Shown here piece after piece: positions 7,246-15,573 of a DNA stretch of 36,408 bases. A program made the position numbers and the translations under genes. The stretch comes from VRUB01 sp046758085 (GTDB taxonomy: Bacteria > Pseudomonadota > Gammaproteobacteria > Acidiferrobacterales > SPGG2), in the NCBI GenBank assembly GCA_046758085.1, contig JBHHZP010000016.1:1-36408 (forward strand), in the 5' to 3' direction. Every line of letters begins with the position of its first letter. Position 1 is the first letter of the stretch. The notes below the pieces were generated by a model. The model worked only from the letters and a program-made list of their open reading frames with translations. It made no database searches and was not told the DNA's origin.

Positions 7246-7575
7246 CTAGAAATTGGCCGTAAATTGAAAGCTGTCCCCGGGAAGATTCGCCGCGAAGCGT
7301 TGCATTTCGAGACACATCTCGATGAAACCTTCCTCATAATCGAAGCTGTGCGCGTCGGCCATGGCCTTGAGGTCGCGCACCTCCGCAGCCGACAGCACAA
7401 TCACCGTATCCGCATCGCTTTCGGCCGACTCGAGCTGCCCGAGCTGGAAATGCTCCACAATCTCCTCGAGGCCATAGTCGCCACCCTGATAACGGTGCAC
7501 GAGCCTGCGCTTGCCCTTGGGATCGGTGCCGTAGACCCCAAGGATAGCGTTGTTTGTGTTCGAATCGGCTGCCAT
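7246..7575 (-). CDS. Small hypothetical protein, 109 aa
   Basis: A soluble, acidic 109-residue protein starting MAADSNTNNAILGVYGTDPKG. It contains TVIVLSAAEVRDLKAMADAHSFDYEEGFIEMCLEM, probably helical, and ends DSFQFTANF. There is no signal peptide and no metal-binding pattern. It lies upstream of the ankyrin gene and 67 bases downstream of birA, all on the reverse strand, so it may share a transcript with moaC-birA. I do not recognise the family. Codon use looks like that of its neighbours, which supports it being real. Confidence 0.6.
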   Translation of the reverse strand: MAADSNTNNAILGVYGTDPKGKRRLVHRYQGGDYGLEEIVEHFQLGQLESAESDADTVIVLSAAEVRDLKAMADAHSFDYEEGFIEMCLEMQRFAANLPGDSFQFTANF

Positions 7576-7642
7576 GCGTCCGTCCCGGATGCTTGGATCA
7601 GTCGGCGTAATTATAGCGCGCTGCCGGGATCGAAGGTCATGT

Positions 7643-8410
7643 TTACTGGCTATTCGGAAAAGAGAAAAACTCGGCGACCGTAATCTTGCGCTGTCCGCCT
7701 TCGGCCAGCTCCATGACCAGCGCGCCGTCGGCGTCGAGCCTGGCGAATGTCCCCTTCACGGGCCCGGTGGCAAGCTCTACCTCCAGCGGCTGGCCGACCT
7801 TGTCGGCGCGTTTGGCCCACACCTTGCACACGGGGCCTAATCCTTCGTTAGCCCAGCGATTGACCCAGGACAAGAAACTGCGGCTAAAGGCCTCAAGCAG
7901 CTCGGCCTCCGTTACCTCCGAGCCAGCTTCTGCATGCATGCTAGTGGCAATAAAGTCGACCTCCTGCGGGTAACTTTTCACGTTAACCGACAAGCTCAGT
8001 ACCAGCCAATCAAGCACGTCCGCCCTGGCCGGGCAGGGCTCCAACAAGATGCCCGCCACCTTGGCGTCGTACAGCAGTACGTCATTGGGCCATCTGTAGC
8101 GCAGCTCCACGAGCGGCGACATCAAACCGGCCATGGCCGCCCCCAAGCTGACGGCGGCGACATAGCTCAGCTGCGAGGCTGTCGTGGGCGATTCTTCCGG
8201 GCGCAAGATCAGTGAGCAATAAAGATTCCCCGGCGCAGACTCCCATGTCCGGCCAAAGCGCCCCCGGCCTGCGGCCTGATTTCGCGCCCAGACAAGTGTA
8301 CCCTCCTCGGCCCCGGCCTTCGCCAGGCGCACCGCTTCTTCTGCCGTGCTGTCGACGGTTTCGCACTCGACAAGCTCGTAGGCAGGATGCAGATTTAGCG
8401 CGGATGTCAT
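7643..8410 (-). CDS. birA: Biotin-[acetyl-CoA-carboxylase] ligase, no repressor domain
   Basis: A 255-residue biotin protein ligase that makes biotinyl-AMP and attaches biotin to the carboxyl carrier protein of acetyl-CoA carboxylase. Visible motifs are STAEEA, the biotinyl-AMP loop AAGRGRFGRTWESAPGNLY, and WPNDVLLYDAKVAGILLE with the catalytic lysine in AKVAGI. The C-terminal SH3-like domain ends VKGTFARLDADGALVMEL. It lacks the N-terminal helix-turn-helix of E. coli BirA, so it should not repress bio genes. The start overlaps the moaC stop by four bases, so translation is coupled. Confidence 0.92.
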   Translation of the reverse strand: MTSALNLHPAYELVECETVDSTAEEAVRLAKAGAEEGTLVWARNQAAGRGRFGRTWESAPGNLYCSLILRPEESPTTASQLSYVAAVSLGAAMAGLMSPLVELRYRWPNDVLLYDAKVAGILLEPCPARADVLDWLVLSLSVNVKSYPQEVDFIATSMHAEAGSEVTEAELLEAFSRSFLSWVNRWANEGLGPVCKVWAKRADKVGQPLEVELATGPVKGTFARLDADGALVMELAEGGQRKITVAEFFSFPNSQ

Positions 8411-8901
8411 GCAGTTGATGGGCCTGCCTGCCGCTTCCAGGTACCCGATTTGCCTCCCGATTTCTCCAAGAGACGAATCTCGCCGAGCGTCATCCCTCGG
8501 TCAACCGCCTTGCACATGTCATAGATCGTCAGCAGCGCGGTCCCGACCGCGGTGAGCGCCTCCATCTCCACGCCCGTCCGTTCCCGCGTTTCCACCGTCG
8601 CGCGACAGTAGACGCTATTGCTATCAGTCTGCGGCTGCAACTCGATCTCCACGTGAGTTAAGGCCAACGGGTGGCACAGGGGAACGAGGTCAGCCGTCTT
8701 TTTCGCAGCCATGATTCCTGCCACGCGCGCGACGGCAAGGACGTCACCCTTTTCGAGGGCACCTTGCGTGATCAGCGCCAAGGTCTGGGGCTGCATAGCA
8801 ATGCGACCTTCCGCGATGGCCAGGCGCCGGGTGATCGCCTTATCGCCCACATCCACCATATGCGCCTCACCCGATTGGTTCAGATGGGTCAGCTTTCCCA
8901 T
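8407..8901 (-). CDS. moaC: Cyclic pyranopterin monophosphate synthase MoaC
   Basis: MoaC works with MoaA in the first step of molybdenum-cofactor synthesis, forming precursor Z from the GTP-derived intermediate. The 164 residues carry the full signature: MVDVGDKAITRRLAIAEG, MAAKKTADLVPLCHPLALTHV with the active-site histidine, and GVEMEALTAVGTALL then IYDMCKAVDRGM with the catalytic Asp and Lys. It is the first gene of a reverse-strand pair with birA. moaD and moaE lie about 4.4 kb away on the other strand, so the pathway is split locally. moaA is not in this window. Confidence 0.95.
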   Translation of the reverse strand: MGKLTHLNQSGEAHMVDVGDKAITRRLAIAEGRIAMQPQTLALITQGALEKGDVLAVARVAGIMAAKKTADLVPLCHPLALTHVEIELQPQTDSNSVYCRATVETRERTGVEMEALTAVGTALLTIYDMCKAVDRGMTLGEIRLLEKSGGKSGTWKRQAGPSTA

Positions 8902-8946
8902 ACGCGTCGCTCGTCTTTTTACCAGTCGATAATCCTACTGGCTACC

Positions 8947-8965
8947 GGCGCTGGTGGCCAGCGCC
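8947..8965. other. 8-bp hairpin in the spacer upstream of moaC
   Basis: GGCGCTGG (8947-8954) and CCAGCGCC (8958-8965) form a perfect stem with a 3-base loop, 46 bases upstream of the moaC start and between the divergent moaC and protease genes. It could be a 5'-leader structure or a protein-binding palindrome. It does not resemble the Moco RNA motif as far as I can judge. Confidence 0.35.
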
Positions 8966-9142
8966 TCCGGTTGCCGATTTGTTCGGGGTGACGACATTGC
9001 GCAGCGCGCCGCGCATTTCCATCATATTTGTGTGTGCTATCGGGACTGTGCCCGGAATCGCAGCTCATTCGGACGCTATTCGCAGTCGCCTGGCCAATCA
9101 TAGTATGCTTGCGCAGCCGGTACCGACCCCCGACCGGCACGT

Positions 9143-11215
9143 GTGTCGGCGGGCCCCCCGGCCCAAGGATTGATCACCCGCGTGCACGATATCTGTTGCC
9201 CAAGTCTGCCAGATCAGGGGCGCCGAGCCCGCTGGCACCCGATACCGCGTCTGCCCGCGCTGCTGGCAGTGTTCCCCGGACTATGGGTGGGCGTGGCTTG
9301 GGCGCAGGCGCTCGCTCCCGGTGCTCTACTGAAAACGGCGATCGGGTCTGTGTGCAAGTTTCCCCAGGCCGACGCGCAAGACATCGCCCGCTTGCTTCCT
9401 GGGTCTGCCGCCGGTACTCATACCCCCATCAGTTTCCGCAATCAAGTGATCGGCTGGCGTCGCCGCTTCACGATGCCGGACCAGAGCGAGATCGAGATCC
9501 AACGGATTGCCCCTGGGGGTCGGTTGCGCCGCATCAGCGCTGAGTACCGGCGAACAACGGCCTCGGCTCTGCGCCCCGAGCTCTTCGCCATCGCTGGCGG
9601 TGACTGCCGTGTGCGGTTGGGCCGCCGGCTGGTTTACGACAAGCGCACCGGTGGGGCGACGATGTTGCAACATCTGGACCGCGAATTAAGGCCCACCGGA
9701 GTGAACGAACCGGTTAACCCACCCATCCCAGCCGGCACCGACCCGGGTGGCCTGGCCGTGGCCATCGTGGACGCGGGGGTCAACTATCTCCTGCCTGCGA
9801 TTAACGCTCGCTTGGCACGCGACTCGAAAGGCAAGATTCTCGGGTACGACTTCTGGGATCTGGACGAGCGGCCGTTCGACGCTAACCCGGCACGTTCGGT
9901 TTTTTTCCCGCAGCGCCACGGTACCCGCATCGCTAGCATTGTCCTGCGGGAGGCGCCGGGCACGCGCCTGGTCCCTTATCGTTACCCGCGGCCCGATATG
10001 AGCCGCATGGCAAAGCTGGTCGATGACGCCGCCGCCAAGGACGTGTTCGTCATCAACCTCTCCTTGGGCAGCAGCAAGCGCGAGGACTGGGAGAAGTTTG
10101 CCGAAGCCGCGCGAGCTCACTCAGACATGTTGTTTGTCGTGTCGGCGGGTAACAACGGCCGTGACATCGACCAACAACCGGTGTACCCGGCGGCACTGGC
10201 GCTGGCCAACCTCATCACTGTGACCTCTGCGGAGGCGACCGGCGAGCTTGCACAAGGTTCGAACAGCGGCGCGCAGGCCGTGGACCTGTTGGTGCCGGGC
10301 GAGAATATGGAGGTCACTGGTTTTGACGGTCGGCCTATTCGGGTGTCCGGTTCGAGTTATGCCGCGGCAAGAATCACGGCGCTGGCGGCACGTCTGCTGC
10401 TGCAGAACCCCGACTGGCGCGCGCCGCAACTCAAAACGGCGATCTTCGCGCGCGCACTCAAACCAGCGGATGGAGATCCGGTGTACGTCGCCCAAGGATT
10501 CATCCCCGACCCGGCAGAAGCCGAACAACGCCCGGTTACGCAGCGCAACACGGTCCTGCAACCGCTCGAGCACCACGCGCTAAGCATGGATGCGCTCTAC
10601 CCGAAAGGGGTGCGTGGTCGACGATTCACTCATGCTGTACGTCCGACGTTTGCGTTCTTGGCCGGGACTAGCTGGAATCTTGAGCGGCTACGGGGTATCG
10701 GTGCACGCGCCGCAGGCATTCTGGCTCAGTGTGGCATCCTGGTCCCAACCGTCGACGTAGTTCGGGTCGATGGACCGGAAACTTTTCGCTATTACCGCGT
10801 GTCTACCGCCAAAGAGCTGGTGCGTCGTGTACCGCTGCCTAAGCCAACAGTGTATTTTTTGCGCGACACGCTGCGACGCGACGCCTATGATGCCGAAGCC
10901 ATAGGCAAAGGAAACAGCAACACGCGACCAACGCTGATTTATACCGTGTGGATGACGCAGGACATTGCCGATCCCGGGATCGGTCTCGCGCATGAGCTGA
11001 TACATATCCTCGCCGACAGCGGCGAGCACGTCGAGCGGCCGCGCAATGTGATGCGTACCGATACCGCCCCGGACAATGTCGAGCTTACTTCGTCCCAATG
11101 CGAACAAATCATCAATACCGGCGAGAAAAACGGCCTGCTACATCCCCTCTCCTCCTCCGCTTCCTCCCAACCTCCTCCACTCCCTGCTGACGTCCCCCAG
11201 AAGTGGCGGAGGTAA
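9143..11215 (+). CDS. Secreted S8 subtilase fused to a HExxH metallopeptidase-like domain
   Basis: From GTG 9143 the protein has 690 residues; the start is uncertain (TTG 9170 or GTG 9182 are alternatives). A hydrophobic signal-like segment LPALLAVFPGLWVGVAWAQA lies near residues 37-56. The subtilase domain shows the catalytic triad D210 (AIVDAGVN), H259 (QRHGTRIAS) and S405 (SGSSYAAAR), with oxyanion Asn at N337 or N338 (VSAGNNG). A second, C-terminal domain has H617-E618-L-I-H621 followed by H629 (GEH), then NVMRTD and ELTSSQCEQI, a pattern resembling matrixin-like zinc proteases. The tail is Ser/Pro-rich. Such a double protease would be unusual. It may be a periplasmic or secreted enzyme, substrate unknown, and stands alone between moaC and the TPR gene. 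Confidence 0.75.
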   Translation: MSAGPPAQGLITRVHDICCPSLPDQGRRARWHPIPRLPALLAVFPGLWVGVAWAQALAPGALLKTAIGSVCKFPQADAQDIARLLPGSAAGTHTPISFRNQVIGWRRRFTMPDQSEIEIQRIAPGGRLRRISAEYRRTTASALRPELFAIAGGDCRVRLGRRLVYDKRTGGATMLQHLDRELRPTGVNEPVNPPIPAGTDPGGLAVAIVDAGVNYLLPAINARLARDSKGKILGYDFWDLDERPFDANPARSVFFPQRHGTRIASIVLREAPGTRLVPYRYPRPDMSRMAKLVDDAAAKDVFVINLSLGSSKREDWEKFAEAARAHSDMLFVVSAGNNGRDIDQQPVYPAALALANLITVTSAEATGELAQGSNSGAQAVDLLVPGENMEVTGFDGRPIRVSGSSYAAARITALAARLLLQNPDWRAPQLKTAIFARALKPADGDPVYVAQGFIPDPAEAEQRPVTQRNTVLQPLEHHALSMDALYPKGVRGRRFTHAVRPTFAFLAGTSWNLERLRGIGARAAGILAQCGILVPTVDVVRVDGPETFRYYRVSTAKELVRRVPLPKPTVYFLRDTLRRDAYDAEAIGKGNSNTRPTLIYTVWMTQDIADPGIGLAHELIHILADSGEHVERPRNVMRTDTAPDNVELTSSQCEQIINTGEKNGLLHPLSSSASSQPPPLPADVPQKWRR

Positions 11216-11224
11216 AAAGTCCAC

Positions 11225-11245
11225 ACCCCTTGTGAAAAGGGGTTT
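11225..11245 (+). terminator. Likely terminator after the double protease
   Basis: ACCCCTT and AAGGGGT form a 7-bp stem with loop GTGAA, followed by TT. It sits 10 bases after the protease stop and just before repeat copy A. Confidence 0.5.
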
Positions 11246-11584
11246 AGCGCTGATATCGCATGAACTCACACCACAGAGCGCAAAGATCGCAGACGACTAC
11301 ATGGACGTTGGAGCTAGAGTAACGCATGGAGCAGTTACCGCGGGAACAAACCGTTAAGCACCGCCCGCGGCCACCGGCCCCCGATGCCAAGTGTGACCCC
11401 GCAGCCCCTTTGAGATCAGGCCAAAACCTCTTGACCATCCTTTCGCTGCGTCCTCTGGATCGCTTGTTCCCGACGCGATCTACCTCGGCAACCACTCTCT
11501 GCGTTGCTCTACCTTCTGCCTCCCTGTCGTCGTCCTGTTTTCCTGGAGTCGTGCGCTTCGTGCTCAGTGGTGAAATATTCGGGC
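11246..11584 (-). repeat. Dispersed modular repeat, copy A (inverted double copy)
   Basis: The right half (about 11455-11584) is the reverse complement of copy B: it contains CGCTTGTTCCCGACGCG, AGTCGTGCGCTTCGTGCTC and the terminal AAATATTCGGG. The left half (about 11261-11353) carries CTCACACCA...CGCAAAGATCGC, which is the reverse complement of the other end of copy B. It then has a diverged forward copy of the core (GACGACTACATGGACGTTGG...GGAGCAGTTACC). It fills the gap between the protease and the TPR gene. Confidence 0.7.
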
Positions 11585-11637
11585 CAGGAGAGGGTACAAT
11601 CACCTGCAGGTAGAATGGCCGAAGCAGCGTGAAACCG

Positions 11638-13341
11638 ATGAACCGTAAAGAACGACGTCGTCTCAACAAGCTCTCGCGCCAGCCACGCGCAAGCGGTCGC
11701 GGTAGTGCGGCCCAGGCACGCCCCGCAGAGGGCGCAAACGAGCTGCTCCAGCAAGGATTTATCTGCCTGGGTGCTGGTTTGTTTCAAGACGCACAGCGGC
11801 TGGGCCGGCAAGTCCTCGCATTCGAGCCCAAAAATCCGGAGGCCTTGAACCTTTGCGGGATTGCCGAGTTTCAACTGGGGGATCCCCACCAAGGCCTCGA
11901 GCAGTTGCAAGCGGCCGTTAGGTTCAAGCCGGACTACGCCGAGGGCTATAACAACCTGGGAAATATGCTGAAGGCAGTGGGCCAGGCGGCAGACGCCGAG
12001 GCCGCTTATCGCCGCAGTCTCGAGATCAATCGGGAGTACTTCGACGCACATTACAATCTTGCAATCTTGCTCGAGGTGGTAGGAAGGCTGAACGAGGCCG
12101 AGGCCGCTTACCGCCGCGCGGGTGACATCAAGCCCGACTTTGCGGAGGTTCACTTCAATCTCGGAAACGTGCTGAAAGCTGCAAGTAAGCTCGAGCAGGC
12201 CGCCGCAGAGTACCGCCGAACCGTCGAGATGGTCCCGGACCATGCCGATGCGCACAACAACCTCGGTAGCGTGTTGCACGAGCTTGGCGAGTTCGACGAG
12301 GCAGCGGAACGCTATCGCCGTGCGCTGGAGATTGCGCCGGCTCATGCCCCTGCGCACTATAATCTCGGGATCACTTTGCAGGAGTTGGGAAAGTTCGATG
12401 AGGCCATTGCCGCCTACCAGCGCGCGCTCGAACACAAACCGGACTACGGCGAAGCGCACATTAATCTGGGATATACATTACAGCGATCGGGCAAGCTCGA
12501 CGCTGCGATCGCTGCATATCAGCGCGCGATCGAGATAGAACCGCACAATGCCCAGGTACACGCAAACCTGGGCGACGCGCTGCTCGCGCGCGGTACTCCG
12601 CGCGCGGCCGTGGAAGTATGCGATGATTATCTCAAAACCCATGCCGGCAATACCGGCGTGCTGGCATTCAAAACAGTCGCACTGAATGAGCTTGGCGACT
12701 GCGAGGCGACGCAGTTCCTGCTGGATTTTGAGCGCCTCATTCGGCGTGTCCAAATCACCGTGCCGCAGGGTTATGCAAGCCTTAAGGATTTCAACACGGC
12801 GCTTGCCCATTACGTGAGTAAGCATCCCACGCTGGTCACGGCCCCTACCAGCCATGCGACCCGTTACGGCCAGCACTCGGGCGAGCTGTTGACGGAGTCG
12901 AAAGGGGCGATTGCAGTGCTGGAGACGGCAATTCGCGGAGCGGTCGAGGAGTACCGGGAATCCCCGTCTTGCGAGCCGGGCCACCCCTTTGCCGCCAACC
13001 CGCCACGGCGCTTTGCACTCACTGCGTGGGGCGTTGTCATGCAATCGCAAGGACATCAGATCGCGCATAATCATCCCTCGGCATGGCTCAGCGGCGTTTA
13101 CTATGTCGAGCTGCCGGATGTGGTCACGGGGACGGACCGATCCCACGAAGGCTGGATCGAGTTTGGCCGGCCACCCGAGCACTTCCACTGCAAGGCTGCG
13201 CCGCAGGTAAAGCTGATTCAGCCTGAGGAAGGAGCAATGCTGTTGTTCCCATCGTACTTCTACCACCGCACGTTGCCATTCCAGAGCACGCAAAGGCGAA
13301 TCAGTATCGCCTTCGATGTACTGCCTTTGCCTGAGGACTAA
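11638..13341 (+). CDS. TPR protein with C-terminal 2OG-Fe(II) oxygenase-like domain
   Basis: A protein of 567 residues from ATG 11638 (GTG 11629 adds three). After a basic start (MNRKERRRLNKLSRQ), about eight tetratricopeptide repeats run to about residue 330; several are near ideal, for example YNNLGNMLKAVG and AEAAYRR. The last 200 residues match the putative 2OG-Fe(II) oxygenase family often found after TPRs. Candidate iron ligands are H480 and H482 (AHNHPSAWLSGVYYV) and H546 (FPSYFYHRTLPF), numbered from 11629, and RRISIAFDV closes the domain. Such proteins probably hydroxylate a protein or small molecule bound by the TPR part. The substrate is unknown. There is no signal peptide, so it should be cytoplasmic. 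Confidence 0.85.
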   Translation: MNRKERRRLNKLSRQPRASGRGSAAQARPAEGANELLQQGFICLGAGLFQDAQRLGRQVLAFEPKNPEALNLCGIAEFQLGDPHQGLEQLQAAVRFKPDYAEGYNNLGNMLKAVGQAADAEAAYRRSLEINREYFDAHYNLAILLEVVGRLNEAEAAYRRAGDIKPDFAEVHFNLGNVLKAASKLEQAAAEYRRTVEMVPDHADAHNNLGSVLHELGEFDEAAERYRRALEIAPAHAPAHYNLGITLQELGKFDEAIAAYQRALEHKPDYGEAHINLGYTLQRSGKLDAAIAAYQRAIEIEPHNAQVHANLGDALLARGTPRAAVEVCDDYLKTHAGNTGVLAFKTVALNELGDCEATQFLLDFERLIRRVQITVPQGYASLKDFNTALAHYVSKHPTLVTAPTSHATRYGQHSGELLTESKGAIAVLETAIRGAVEEYRESPSCEPGHPFAANPPRRFALTAWGVVMQSQGHQIAHNHPSAWLSGVYYVELPDVVTGTDRSHEGWIEFGRPPEHFHCKAAPQVKLIQPEEGAMLLFPSYFYHRTLPFQSTQRRISIAFDVLPLPED

Positions 13342-13363
13342 TCTTCGAATCTTGCACTAGAGG

Positions 13364-13467
13364 GGGTGCTTCTGTCCGAGACCGGGCACTCGCTGCGGGA
13401 GATGCAGACCCGCCTGGAGGAGACGGATCAAGAAGAAGCCATCCGGACACGCCTGATGTACATACGC
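13364..13467 (+). other. Short possible ORF or coding remnant
   Basis: Read from GTG 13364, this frame encodes about 34 residues: VLLSETGHSLREMQTRLEET, a short acidic run, then RTRLMYIR and a stop. The composition is protein-like, but there is no ribosome site and the frame is closed by a stop just upstream. It may be a decayed gene end. The rest of the spacer to 13,700 holds a small perfect hairpin (CAGCTA-CGAA-TAGCTG, 13498-13513) and no clear gene. Confidence 0.2.
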
Positions 13468-13714
13468 TAGGTCTTCTCTTACGCGCACTCACAGCAGCCA
13501 GCTACGAATAGCTGACTAAATCCGTGGGTGATGCCAATGCCGCATCGAGCGTCTGCAACCCAACACAGCGGCTGCGGGCAGCTCAGGATTGGCACCTACA
13601 CAAGATACAGACGTTCCGAATTCCGCATGCCCGTCCAACACACGCGTCGATGGGCAAAGGCGCCCACATTGTCGGTTCGTTAGTCACACAAATATGAATG
13701 CATCACTCCAGTTC

Positions 13715-13755
13715 TTGATTCATATCAAGGAAATTCAATGCTGCACTGCCATAAT
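13715..13755 (+). promoter_or_regulatory. FNR/Anr-type box and -10 element of the Psr-like operon
   Basis: TTGATTCATATCAA (13715-13728) is a perfect match to the FNR consensus TTGAT-N4-ATCAA. A good -10 element, CATAAT, lies at 13750-13755. With transcription starting near 13,763, the FNR box would be centred close to -41.5, the usual place for FNR activation. The first gene starts at 13799. This predicts oxygen-repressed, anaerobically induced expression. Confidence 0.75.
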
Positions 13756-13798
13756 TGTCTTAGTTAGGCGATCTGGGATCCTGCGAAAGGAGAAAACG

Positions 13799-14581
13799 AT
13801 GGGCGAGACGGCGAAGCATGTGAGCAGAAAGCATAAGAAGCGAAATGGCGGATTGAGTCGCAGGAACTTTATGAAGCAGCTGGGCGCCGGTACCGCCACG
13901 GCGGCGGTCGGCGCCTCCTTGCCTGCTTCGGCGCAGGCCGCCGTCTCCAAGCGCAAGGTCCAATACGGCATGCTTATCGACACCCGCCGCTGCATCGGCT
14001 GCCACGCGTGTAGTGTTGCCTGTAAAGCGGAATTCGATGTTCCCCTGGGCAGCACGCGATCCTGGGTAGAGTACATTGAGAAAGGCAACTACCCAAATGT
14101 GAGCCGGAATTTCCTACCGCGACTGTGCAATCACTGCAGCCACCCGAACTGCGTGGACGTCTGCCCAACCGGGGCGACCTGGAAGCGCGAGGAAGACGGC
14201 ATCGTCGTGGTCGACCCCAACATCTGCATCGGCTGCAAGTACTGCATCCAGGCGTGCCCGTACGACTCGCGTTTCCTCAATCCCGTTACTGGAGCCGCCG
14301 ACAAATGCGACTTTTGCCTGCACCGCGTCTCGCGGGGCCTGGCGCCAGCGTGCGTCGAAACGTGCATCGGGCGGGCGCGCATCTTCGGGGATCTCAACGA
14401 TCCGGAGAGCGAAATCGCGCGCATGATCGCCTCTAACCCCGTGTCCGTCCTACGGCCAGGCATGGGCACGGAGCCGAACGTGTATTACATCGCTGCGGAC
14501 CATACCGACGAGCACGAAGCAAGGCGAGAGCGTCAATACATTCGAGTAACGACCCACCGTAAGGCGAGCGAAAGGAGGTAG
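13799..14581 (+). CDS. Tat-exported 4Fe-4S ferredoxin subunit (PsrB/TtrB-like)
   Basis: The start at 13799 follows an AAAGGAG ribosome site and gives 260 residues; an upstream in-frame extension to 13589 has no support. A twin-arginine signal (LSRRNFMKQLGAG) ends near AQA. The mature protein has four cysteine sets for four [4Fe-4S] clusters: CIGCHACSVACK, CNHCSHPNCVDVCPTGA, CIGCKYCIQACPYDSR, and CDFC...CVETC. This is the electron-transfer subunit of periplasmic molybdoenzymes such as polysulfide, thiosulfate and tetrathionate reductases. A Tat signal on the ferredoxin subunit itself resembles TtrB-type proteins. It starts the operon and lies 2 bases before the NrfD-like gene. Confidence 0.9.
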   Translation: MGETAKHVSRKHKKRNGGLSRRNFMKQLGAGTATAAVGASLPASAQAAVSKRKVQYGMLIDTRRCIGCHACSVACKAEFDVPLGSTRSWVEYIEKGNYPNVSRNFLPRLCNHCSHPNCVDVCPTGATWKREEDGIVVVDPNICIGCKYCIQACPYDSRFLNPVTGAADKCDFCLHRVSRGLAPACVETCIGRARIFGDLNDPESEIARMIASNPVSVLRPGMGTEPNVYYIAADHTDEHEARRERQYIRVTTHRKASERR

Positions 14582-14583
14582 CC

Positions 14584-15561
14584 ATGGGCCACGAACTCAA
14601 TTGGGGATTACCTGTCATCAGTTATCTGTTTCTGGCAGGCCTTGGTGCAGGGGCACTTACTGTCAGCGCATCGGTGTTTCTGCGTGGCGGTGGCGGCGGC
14701 TTTGGAAACGGGCATTTTGCCGTGGCGCGTTACGGTGCCTTGATTGCCCCGCTTCCTGTCATTGTGGGCTGCGGGCTTTTGATTCTTGAGTTGGGCTCGT
14801 TTCAAACGGGCCACTGGTTCAAATGGCTGAATCTGTACAGGACCATCACATTGTCGCCGATGTCCATCGGGACGTGGTTGTTGACGCTGTTCATCATCAT
14901 CAGCGTCATTTACGGGTACACGTTCCTGCCACGCGAAGCGTCGGCGGGCGACAAGCTCGAGCCGCTCCGAAAGGCCATGGCCTGGATCGGCGTGCCGTTG
15001 GGAATCGGGGTCGCCATCTACACCGGCGTGCTGTTGGGTGCAATGCCCTCGCGGCCATTCTGGAACTCGCCCATTTTGGCCATGCTGTTCTTGCTCTCAT
15101 CGCTTTCCACGGGCGTGGCCGCGATCTTGCTCACACGTGCCGTACTGCATAAAGGCAAGCGCGACGCGGATGTCGCACAGAGCAGCTACCTGTTAACCAC
15201 GTCCGATGTGTTGCTAATCGGTTTCGAGCTGGTGGTCATCTTCCTGTTTATCATGTTTGCCTACCTGACCGTCGGCGACGTGGGCTATGCGGTATCGGTT
15301 ATTTTGTTCGGCGACCGCTCGATGGAGATGTTCGGGGCTAACCTGGCGGTGCCCTTCTGGCTGGGCGTCGTGTTGATCGGACTGCTTATCCCTGCCGTGA
15401 CCGAACTGTTCTACGTCAGCCCGAAGCTGCTGTACCAGAGGCAGTTCGGACCGCCGTACGGCGTCGAGGTAATTGTGCCAGTGGCGGTGCTAGTGGGCGG
15501 GTTCGTGCTGCGCTACGTGGTCGTGATTGCCGGGCAAGTGACCGGCCCTATCGGGATTTGA
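14584..15561 (+). CDS. NrfD/PsrC-family membrane subunit
   Basis: A 325-residue, very hydrophobic protein with about eight or nine membrane segments. It starts MGHELNWGLPVISYLFLAGLGAGAL, typical of NrfD/PsrC proteins, which exchange electrons with quinone without haem. Other typical points are FKWLNLYRTITLSPMSIGTW after the second helix pair and LLGAMPSRPFWNSP in the middle. It anchors the ferredoxin and catalytic subunits at the outer face of the membrane. Its ribosome site (AAAGGAGG) overlaps the end of the preceding gene. Whether the enzyme reduces a substrate with quinol or oxidises one cannot be told from this subunit. Confidence 0.9.
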   Translation: MGHELNWGLPVISYLFLAGLGAGALTVSASVFLRGGGGGFGNGHFAVARYGALIAPLPVIVGCGLLILELGSFQTGHWFKWLNLYRTITLSPMSIGTWLLTLFIIISVIYGYTFLPREASAGDKLEPLRKAMAWIGVPLGIGVAIYTGVLLGAMPSRPFWNSPILAMLFLLSSLSTGVAAILLTRAVLHKGKRDADVAQSSYLLTTSDVLLIGFELVVIFLFIMFAYLTVGDVGYAVSVILFGDRSMEMFGANLAVPFWLGVVLIGLLIPAVTELFYVSPKLLYQRQFGPPYGVEVIVPVAVLVGGFVLRYVVVIAGQVTGPIGI

Positions 15562-15573
15562 AAGGAGAGCAAA

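Noticed and set aside
11509..12459. A 316-codon reverse frame opposite the TPR gene with Leu-rich repeats in translation.
   Set aside because: The apparent repeats mirror the periodic TPR codons on the other strand.
12478..13293. A 271-codon reverse frame opposite the oxygenase half of the TPR gene.
   Set aside because: Shadow frame; the forward protein has conserved oxygenase motifs.
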